64,000 bases of DNA, from positions 27,989-91,988 of the forward strand of contig DXWI01000008.1 in NCBI GenBank assembly GCA_019416935.1, given 5' to 3'. Positions 59,813 to 64,000 of the stretch are shown in pieces. Numbering within the stretch: the first letter of the stretch is position 1; each line of letters begins with the position of its first letter. The position numbers and the translations under genes are program-made. The DNA is from Clostridiales bacterium (GTDB taxonomy: Bacteria > Bacillota > Clostridia > Christensenellales > CAG-138). The notes under the pieces were generated by a model, which was not told the DNA's origin, did no database searches, and was given only the letters and a program-made list of their open reading frames with translations.

Positions 59813-61161
59813 AACAGCAGCTTCCCGTGCAAAAGAACGAAGATCTCCAGCTCACCATCGACGCGCTGACCAGTGAAGGACAGGGCATCGGCCGGGTCAA
59901 TGGCTACGCCGTGTTTGTTCCCGGCGCGCTGCCGGGCGAGCGCGTCGGCGTCCACATCATCAAGGTGACGAGCGGCTACGCCATCGGCAAGCTGACCGAG
60001 GTGTTGAAACCCTCCGGTGCGCGCGTGCAGCCGGTCTGCGGCGCATACCCCTCGTGCGGCGGCTGTACGCTGCAGCACCTCGACTATGGCGAGCAGCTCG
60101 CGATCAAACGGCAAACCGTCGTGGATGCGCTTCGGCGGCTTGGCGGCATCGAAGCTCCCGCCGTGGGCGAAACGCGCGGCATGGCCGTTCCGTGGCGTTA
60201 CCGCAACAAGGGCAGCTTTCCGTTCGCCGCGGGCGGGCAGGGCGTTGCCTTTGGCTTTTTCTCGCCGCGCAGTCACCGACTCGTGCCCATCACCGACTGC
60301 CCCATTCAGGACCAGCGCATCGTGGACATCGTGCGCCGCGTGCAGGAATGGGCGGACGCCTGCCATGTCTCGGCTTATGATGAAAGCGCTCGCCGCGGCG
60401 TGCTGCGCCATGTGATGGCGCGCGTCACCGCCACCGGCGAGTCCATGACCGTGATCGTGACCGCGTCGAACCGTCTCCCCCACGCCGATGAGCTGCTGAC
60501 GCTGCTCTCCGATGTGAACAGCGTATGGCACAATATCAACGAACGGGACACGAACGTTATCTTTGGGTCGGATTTCAGGCTGCTCGCCGGCGAACCGGCG
60601 CTCTCGGAAACGATTCTCGATCTCTCGTTCTTCGTCAGTCCGCAGTCGTTTTTGCAGGTCAATGCGCAGCAGACGGTCGTGCTGTACGGCGAGGCGGTGC
60701 GCCTAATCGATGCGAAGCCCGCCGAGACCATTGTGGATGCCTACTGCGGCGTCGGCACCATTTCGCTGCTGCTTGCGCAGCATGCCGGGCGTGTGATCGG
60801 CATTGAGAGCGTGCCGGAGGCCATCCGCGACGCCAAGCGCAACGCCGCCGACAACGGCATCCAAAACGCCGAATTTCTCTCCGGCAATGTCGAGGACGTT
60901 CTCCCCTCCCTGCCCGGCCGCATCGATGGGCTGGTCATCGACCCGCCGCGCAAGGGCTGCGACGAGCGCGTGCTCTCCGCCATCGTCCGGAGCGGTGCAA
61001 GCCGCGTGGTCTACGTCTCCTGCAACCCCGCCACGCTTGCGCGCGACTGTAAGTTTCTCACCGCGCACGGTTTTCGGCTCGTCAGCGCCACGCCGGTGGA
61101 CATGTTCCCGCAGACGGCGCATGTGGAGACTATTGTGTTGCTACAAAGAGAAACCTTGTAG
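59809..61161 (+). CDS. rlmD: 23S rRNA (uracil-5)-methyltransferase, RlmD/RumA type
   Basis: A 450-residue enzyme. N-terminal TRAM domain (DLQLTIDALTSEGQGIGRVN), four-Cys iron-sulfur site beginning CGAYPSCGGC, SAM site (IVDAYCGVGTISLLLAQHAG) and catalytic Cys in VYVSCNPATLARD. The last codons (from CATGTGGAGACTATTGTG to TAG) are AT-richer than the rest and match the conserved HVETIVLLQR tail. The mobile element begins here, so these codons may be supplied by its attachment site. Confidence 0.95.
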   Translation: MKQQLPVQKNEDLQLTIDALTSEGQGIGRVNGYAVFVPGALPGERVGVHIIKVTSGYAIGKLTEVLKPSGARVQPVCGAYPSCGGCTLQHLDYGEQLAIKRQTVVDALRRLGGIEAPAVGETRGMAVPWRYRNKGSFPFAAGGQGVAFGFFSPRSHRLVPITDCPIQDQRIVDIVRRVQEWADACHVSAYDESARRGVLRHVMARVTATGESMTVIVTASNRLPHADELLTLLSDVNSVWHNINERDTNVIFGSDFRLLAGEPALSETILDLSFFVSPQSFLQVNAQQTVVLYGEAVRLIDAKPAETIVDAYCGVGTISLLLAQHAGRVIGIESVPEAIRDAKRNAADNGIQNAEFLSGNVEDVLPSLPGRIDGLVIDPPRKGCDERVLSAIVRSGASRVVYVSCNPATLARDCKFLTAHGFRLVSATPVDMFPQTAHVETIVLLQRETL

Positions 61162-61298
61162 AAATCCTTAGATTTAGGCACTTTTCCCGTCATGTGGTGT
61201 TTGACGCAGAGGGTGATAAATTCCGTAATAAACGTATTGAGGACTACATCACCGTTTCGGTAGTCATTGATATGGAGTGTGGGAACACAAGAAATTGA
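61162..61298 (+). pseudogene. Possible 3' fragment of an element gene
   Basis: One frame after rlmD reads FRHFSRHVVFDAEGDKFRNK, then RIEDYITVSVVIDM and ends at TGA 61296-61298. It has no start or binding site, because it abuts the rlmD junction. It may be the tail of an element gene cut by integration or deletion; chance cannot be excluded. Confidence 0.3.
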
Positions 61299-61310
61299 AT
61301 ATTTGACGAG

Positions 61311-61341
61311 AAAGGACATCGTGCAAGCGGTGTCCTTTTCT
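61311..61341 (+). terminator. Terminator 1 at the element's left end
   Basis: AAGGACA and TGTCCTT pair around an 11-nt loop, extended by CG/CG, followed by TTCTT. Confidence 0.6.
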
Positions 61342-61350
61342 TATGGGCAA

Positions 61351-61386
61351 GCCGTAGATTTTGTAAAAAGTCTGCGGCGTTTTTTT
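61351..61386 (+). terminator. Terminator 2 at the element's left end
   Basis: GCCGTAGATTTT and AAAAGTCTGCGGC form a 12-bp stem with G-T pairs, followed by seven T residues. It lies only 30 nt before the next gene start, so it could also act as an attenuator for that gene. Confidence 0.7.
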
Positions 61387-61415
61387 ATACCCGCAGGAAA
61401 GGAGGTGCAGACGGA

Positions 61416-61634
61416 ATGTATTTCACAAAGGGCAAGCAACAGGCATTTGAACTGCTCATGCAGCAGAAACCGGGCTTTGACCGCTATCAATCCGGCTGTG
61501 CCGGAGGTGATGAAGATTGCGGCACTTGCCGTTTTTACCGCCCGAATTGGAAGTATGAGTTTTGCGTTTTCAAAGAGTGCCCCTATTGCCCCGGCAGGAG
61601 GACGCGGAAAATGCCCGCCAGCATGGACAAATAG
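61416..61634 (+). CDS. Small cysteine-rich element protein
   Basis: A 72-residue protein: MYFTKGKQQAFELLMQQKPG, then CAGGDEDCGTCRFYRPNWKY and CVFKECPYCPGRR. Seven Cys residues suggest a zinc or iron-sulfur site. Similar proteins accompany conjugative elements of Clostridia, but the function is unknown. AAGGAGGTG lies 9 nt upstream of the ATG. Confidence 0.7.
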   Translation: MYFTKGKQQAFELLMQQKPGFDRYQSGCAGGDEDCGTCRFYRPNWKYEFCVFKECPYCPGRRTRKMPASMDK

Positions 61635-61762
61635 ACGGGCAAAAGCCCTTGCGTCATGCGGCTTTGTAGACGCGAAAACGGCAAAGGGTATATTGCAATA
61701 CCAAGACCGCCGAAAACAGCTTTCTAATTGTGCACAAACACGCAGCAAAGGAGTGATGAAAA

Positions 61763-62674
61763 ATGCCAGTTTTCCGAGTGGAACGCAATACGGGCTATAC
61801 CGTTATGAGTAACCATCATTTACGCAACAAGGAATTGACCCTAAAGGCAAAAGGGCTTTTGTCGCAAATGCTATCCTTGCCGGAGGATTGGGATTATACC
61901 CTTGCGGGCTTATCCCATATCAACCGGGAGAAGATCGACGCAATCCGCGAAGCGGTAAAGGAACTCGAAAAAGCCGGATATATCGTGCGCAGCCGGGAGC
62001 GCGACGAAAAGGGACGCTTGCGGGGCGCGGATTACGTCATATACGAGCAGCCGCAGCCGCGAGAGCCGGAAGCAACTACCAGCGGCGAACAGCCGCCTAT
62101 ATTGGATTTTCCAACATTGGATAATCCAACGTTGGAAAAACCTACGTTGGAAAATCCAACGCAATTAAATAAAGATATATCAAGTAAAGAACAATCAATT
62201 ACGGATTTATCAAGTACCCATTCCTTTCCATTCCATTCCCTAAACCCCTTGCCCTTTGAGCAGGGCGAAGCGGCTACGCCGCCGGAAAGGAAAAGAACGG
62301 AAGCGAAAAGCAATAGCGCAGTAGAGATTTACAGGGAGATTATCAAGGACAATATCGAATACGACCATCTCATTCAAAACTGCAAAATCGACGCAGACCG
62401 CCTAAATGAGATTGTTGACCTTATGCTGGAAACCGTCTGCACAGCGCGAAAGACAATCCGTATCGCTGGGGACGACTACCCCGCCGAACTGGTGAAATCC
62501 AAGTTTATGAAGCTGAACAGCAGCCACGTTGAGTTTGTTTTGGGCTGCATGAGGGAGAATACAACCAAAATCCGCAATATCAAGCAATATCTAAAAGCGG
62601 TGCTGTTTAACGCGCCGAGTACCATTGACAGCTACTATACAATGACCCGATTGGGTATGCAGACCTTATCTTGA
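61763..62674 (+). CDS. Element replication initiator-like HTH protein (DUF6017 type), altered C-terminus
   Basis: A 303-residue protein. The N-terminal winged helix (MPVFRVERNTGYTVMSNHHL, LTLKAKGLLSQMLSLPEDWD) is the RepA-like domain. A repeat-encoded linker (LDFPTLDNPTLEKPTLENPT) follows. The C-terminal DUF6017-like domain ends STIDSYYT, after which MTRLGMQTLS is unlike the family. Another frame across the same DNA reads DPIGYADLILNGDPETYLKT, suggesting fusion with another gene's tail. AAAGGAG precedes the ATG. Confidence 0.75.
   Translation: MPVFRVERNTGYTVMSNHHLRNKELTLKAKGLLSQMLSLPEDWDYTLAGLSHINREKIDAIREAVKELEKAGYIVRSRERDEKGRLRGADYVIYEQPQPREPEATTSGEQPPILDFPTLDNPTLEKPTLENPTQLNKDISSKEQSITDLSSTHSFPFHSLNPLPFEQGEAATPPERKRTEAKSNSAVEIYREIIKDNIEYDHLIQNCKIDADRLNEIVDLMLETVCTARKTIRIAGDDYPAELVKSKFMKLNSSHVEFVLGCMRENTTKIRNIKQYLKAVLFNAPSTIDSYYTMTRLGMQTLS
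62102..62161 (+). repeat. Four tandem 15-nt iteron-like repeats inside the rep gene
   Basis: Units TTGGATTTTCCAACA, TTGGATAATCCAACG, TTGGAAAAACCTACG and TTGGAAAATCCAACG follow one another. Each is an imperfect palindrome (TTGG...CCAAC) and each encodes a five-residue repeat (xNPTL-like). Repeats inside a rep gene often form the replication origin. Confidence 0.75.
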
Positions 62675-62730
62675 ACGGTGATCCTGAAACCTATTTGAAA
62701 ACCGTAACGGAATACAAGAATCTGGATTAA
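62639..62730 (+). pseudogene. Out-of-frame tail of another element gene
   Basis: From about 62639 a frame different from the rep gene reads YNDPIGYADLILNGDPETYL and KTVTEYKNLD, ending TAA at 62728-62730. It has no start. It looks like the 3' end of a second protein joined to the rep gene by deletion. Confidence 0.4.
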
Positions 62731-62737
62731 ACGATGC

Positions 62738-62788
62738 AAGCCCTGCTGTTGGTCGAGTATGACTGACAGCAGGGCTTATTTTATTTTG
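62738..62788 (+). terminator. Terminator after the rep gene
   Basis: AAGCCCTGCTGT and ACAGCAGGGCTT form a perfect 12-bp stem around a 16-nt loop, followed by ATTTTATTTT. Confidence 0.85.
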
Positions 62789-62804
62789 CAAAGGTTATTT
62801 TGAT

Positions 62805-63431
62805 TTGCAGTTTGTTATTGTTGTAGATTGCTTCAATACTTCCACCCATATTGTGGTGTTCCGGCAGAATGGGAAACAGACCGCCTATTATGTAGACGAG
62901 GGGGCCGATTACCGGCAGGTGCCGGAGTTTTTCGCCCAGCCGGAAAAGCAGCTCACGCCGGACGAGTGCATGACCGGCGAACAAATCCAGACGCCAAGGG
63001 GCCGTTTCTATCTGACCGACAGGAGCCGGGAACAGATGGAGGCCGCCGGGTATGGATTCCACCACCAGTCGGAGGACGGCAGGTATCTCATTATGGCAAA
63101 CGGCACAAGGGCCTTTGCCATCCCCGCCCAGCAGGAAAGCCATATCAAGACGGCGGAAATGTCCACCGAGCAGAACTACAACATGATCGACGGCATGATG
63201 AACAACGCCCCGTCTATGGAGGAACTGGAAGCAAGGGCAAAAGCCGGGGAACAGATTTCCCTTTTGGATGTGGCCGAGGCAGCCAAGGCGGAGGCCAAAA
63301 AGCCCAAGCAGACCCGAAAGACGACGCAGAAACAAAAGAAACCGTCCATCCGGGCGCAGCTTGCCGCCGCCAAGGAGGAACAGAAAAAGAAGCCCCCGGC
63401 GCGGGAAAAATCAAAAGAAATGGAGGTATGA
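62805..63431 (+). CDS. DUF4316-like element protein, probably 5'-truncated
   Basis: A 208-residue ORF. From about residue 18 it reads VVFRQNGKQTAYYVDEGADY, then LTDRSREQMEAAGYGFHHQS, MSTEQNYNMIDGMMNNAPSM and a Lys/Gln/Ala-rich tail (KQTRKTTQKQKKPSIRAQL). This matches the C-terminal part of DUF4316 proteins of Tn1549-like elements, which are longer. The first 15 codons are AT-rich and lack a ribosome binding site, so the true N-terminus seems lost at about 62840. Confidence 0.65.
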   Translation: MQFVIVVDCFNTSTHIVVFRQNGKQTAYYVDEGADYRQVPEFFAQPEKQLTPDECMTGEQIQTPRGRFYLTDRSREQMEAAGYGFHHQSEDGRYLIMANGTRAFAIPAQQESHIKTAEMSTEQNYNMIDGMMNNAPSMEELEARAKAGEQISLLDVAEAAKAEAKKPKQTRKTTQKQKKPSIRAQLAAAKEEQKKKPPAREKSKEMEV

Positions 63432-63434
63432 GGA

Positions 63435-63635
63435 ATGTATTTCACTGTGGAAGAAGAAAACCTGATCTGTCTGTACCACAACGCCGACCGCCGCAAGACG
63501 GCGGCAAATCTCCGGGCAGCTTTGCCGGACATGGACAAGGAAATGGCGGCGCTGGCCTGCCAGACCGCCGATAAGCTGGACGCCATGAGCGACGCCGACT
63601 TTGCGGCGCAGCGGTTCCACTTCACAGACGAATAA
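63435..63635 (+). CDS. TTRAP family (putative transposon-transfer assisting protein)
   Basis: A 66-residue acidic protein: MYFTVEEENLICLYHNADRR, then TAANLRAALPDMDKEMAALA and MSDADFAAQRFHF. This matches the TTRAP family found next to DUF4316 genes in clostridial conjugative elements. GGAGGTATGAGGA precedes the ATG; 3 nt after the previous stop. Confidence 0.8.
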   Translation: MYFTVEEENLICLYHNADRRKTAANLRAALPDMDKEMAALACQTADKLDAMSDADFAAQRFHFTDE

Positions 63636-63641
63636 GAAAAA

Positions 63642-63690
63642 CGCCGGGCGCGGGGGCTGTCAAAGCCTCTGCGTCCGGCGCTGATTTTTT
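63642..63690. terminator. Bidirectional terminator between TTRAP gene and the small peptide gene
   Basis: CGCCGGGCGCGGGGGCT pairs with AGCCTCTGCGTCCGGCG (a 17-bp stem with G-T pairs). It is followed by TTTTTT on the plus strand and preceded by AAAAA, which gives a T run on the minus strand. Confidence 0.85.
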
Positions 63691-63693
63691 CAG

Positions 63694-63786
63694 TTACCCC
63701 AAACAATCGAGAGGGGCTACGACATTTAACATTTTTCCAGCAATCAGGCAAATAAAGCTGATGATAGTACTCATATCAGAAATCAT
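63694..63786 (-). CDS. 30-residue hydrophobic peptide, unrecognised
   Basis: A peptide reading MISDMSTIISFICLIAGKML, then NVVAPLDCLG. Residues 7-25 could span a membrane. GAGGAGGG lies 6 nt upstream of the ATG at 63786; an ATG two codons earlier touches the binding site. A consensus promoter lies about 105 nt upstream and a strong terminator directly after the stop. It may be a small toxin, signalling or leader-type peptide; the sequence does not decide. Confidence 0.5.
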   Translation of the reverse strand: MISDMSTIISFICLIAGKMLNVVAPLDCLG

Positions 63787-63812
63787 AGACATCCCTCCTC
63801 GAATGTTAGCTA

Positions 63813-63851
63813 TCATGTTACAGTCCCCGATCTCTTGTTTCCAAGCCTCAT
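63813..63851 (-). CDS. Possible 12-residue leader peptide
   Basis: ATG at 63851 encodes MRLGNKRSGTVT and stop, with GGGAGG 11 nt upstream. It precedes the hydrophobic peptide ORF in the same transcript. The GGGAGG lies in the loop of a CACAATC/GGTTGTG hairpin, so access to it could be regulated. Coding is uncertain. Confidence 0.3.
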   Translation of the reverse strand: MRLGNKRSGTVT

Positions 63852-63892
63852 TAGCAACACAACCTCCCGATTGTGTGGTGCGAGACAAGTAT

Positions 63893-63920
63893 ATTATAGC
63901 ATCCTTTTTTCAGCTTTCAA
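63893..63920 (-). promoter_or_regulatory. Strong sigma-A promoter of the small peptide transcript
   Basis: On the minus strand TTGAAA (63915-63920), a 16-nt spacer and TATAAT (63893-63898), with a TG dinucleotide making an extended -10. The region upstream to 63940 is A/T-rich. Confidence 0.8.
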
Positions 63921-64000
63921 TGCTAATTCTAATTTTTTGTATGTTGGACCGCGTCAAGGGATGTTCGCAAAAAGGACTCCTGAAAAATGGAATTAAGCTG

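Larger units (their letters stand above)
61140..64000 (+). mobile_element. Left part of an integrated conjugative or mobilisable element at the rlmD 3' end
   Basis: GC content drops right after rlmD. The genes here (Cys-rich small protein, DUF6017-like rep protein, DUF4316-like protein, TTRAP protein) are typical cargo of Tn1549-like elements of gut Clostridia. The 3' end of rumA/rlmD is a known integration site for ICEs in streptococci. No integrase, relaxase or right end is inside the window. Breakpoints at about 62640 and 62840 suggest internal rearrangement. Confidence 0.75.

Noticed and set aside
63694..63792. AgrD-type autoinducer precursor
   Set aside because: The Cys lies three residues from the C-terminus with no charged tail, and no agrB-like gene is adjacent.

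Overview
The window comes from a GC-rich, endospore-forming Firmicute of the Clostridia type. Evidence is a germinant-channel operon (spoVAC-spoVAD-spoVAE), cotJABC, spoIIAA-spoIIAB-sigF, sigma-G- and sigma-H-type promoters, strong Shine-Dalgarno sequences and Firmicute ribosomal gene order. Nearly all of it is vertical core genome. The last 2.8 kb is lower in GC and belongs to a conjugative or mobilisable element.

Layout. 0-2.6 kb (minus): 5' end of a YbaK-type deacylase gene, then the spoVA operon behind a sigma-G-like promoter, with two unrecognised small ORFs at its head. 2.8-8.2 kb (plus): a CodA-like deaminase, two NCS2 nucleobase permeases that are both broken, and an IclR regulator; this looks like a decaying base-salvage locus. 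8.4-10.3 kb: rplM-rpsI and a RibD/DHFR-like reductase gene with an in-frame stop. 10.4-11.6 kb: cotJABC (minus). 11.7-18 kb: a GNAT acetyltransferase, a lipoprotein, a histidine kinase/response regulator pair and an FAD-Rieske oxidoreductase. 18-22 kb: ribosome hibernation factor, two small proteins, a GDPD phosphodiesterase and an MFS transporter. 22.2-24.9 kb: infC-rpmI-rplT with an L20-type attenuator, an RNA methyltransferase and an isochorismatase-family hydrolase. 24.9-28.3 kb: a NatAB-like ABC exporter, a probable small spore surface protein and a membrane protein. 28.3-44.2 kb (minus): the S10-spc-alpha superoperon, rpsJ to rplQ, under one strong promoter. 44.5-50.6 kb: an ABC exporter, a DNA glycosylase, a TraX-like membrane protein, a lipoprotein and a lipoprotein serpin. 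50.6-52.3 kb: the spoIIA operon. 52.5-61.2 kb (plus): a solute-binding-like protein, then murB-rapZ-whiA-dnaE-rlmD. 61.2-64 kb: element genes, starting exactly at the 3' end of rlmD.

The most unusual finding is a two-copy intergenic element (12.23-12.48 kb plus strand, 27.18-27.44 kb minus strand). Each copy has a conserved core of about 170-175 nt with several stems supported by compensatory changes. Each lies just downstream of a gene in the same orientation and is bracketed by two near-identical terminator-like hairpins whose sequence differs between the two loci. It looks like a structured RNA or a small non-autonomous mobile unit, and I could not match it to a family from memory. Other leads are the small ORFs in the spoVA operon, a probable AUC start of infC, two probable leaderless genes, iteron-like repeats in an element rep gene, and a strongly promoted small hydrophobic peptide gene in the element.
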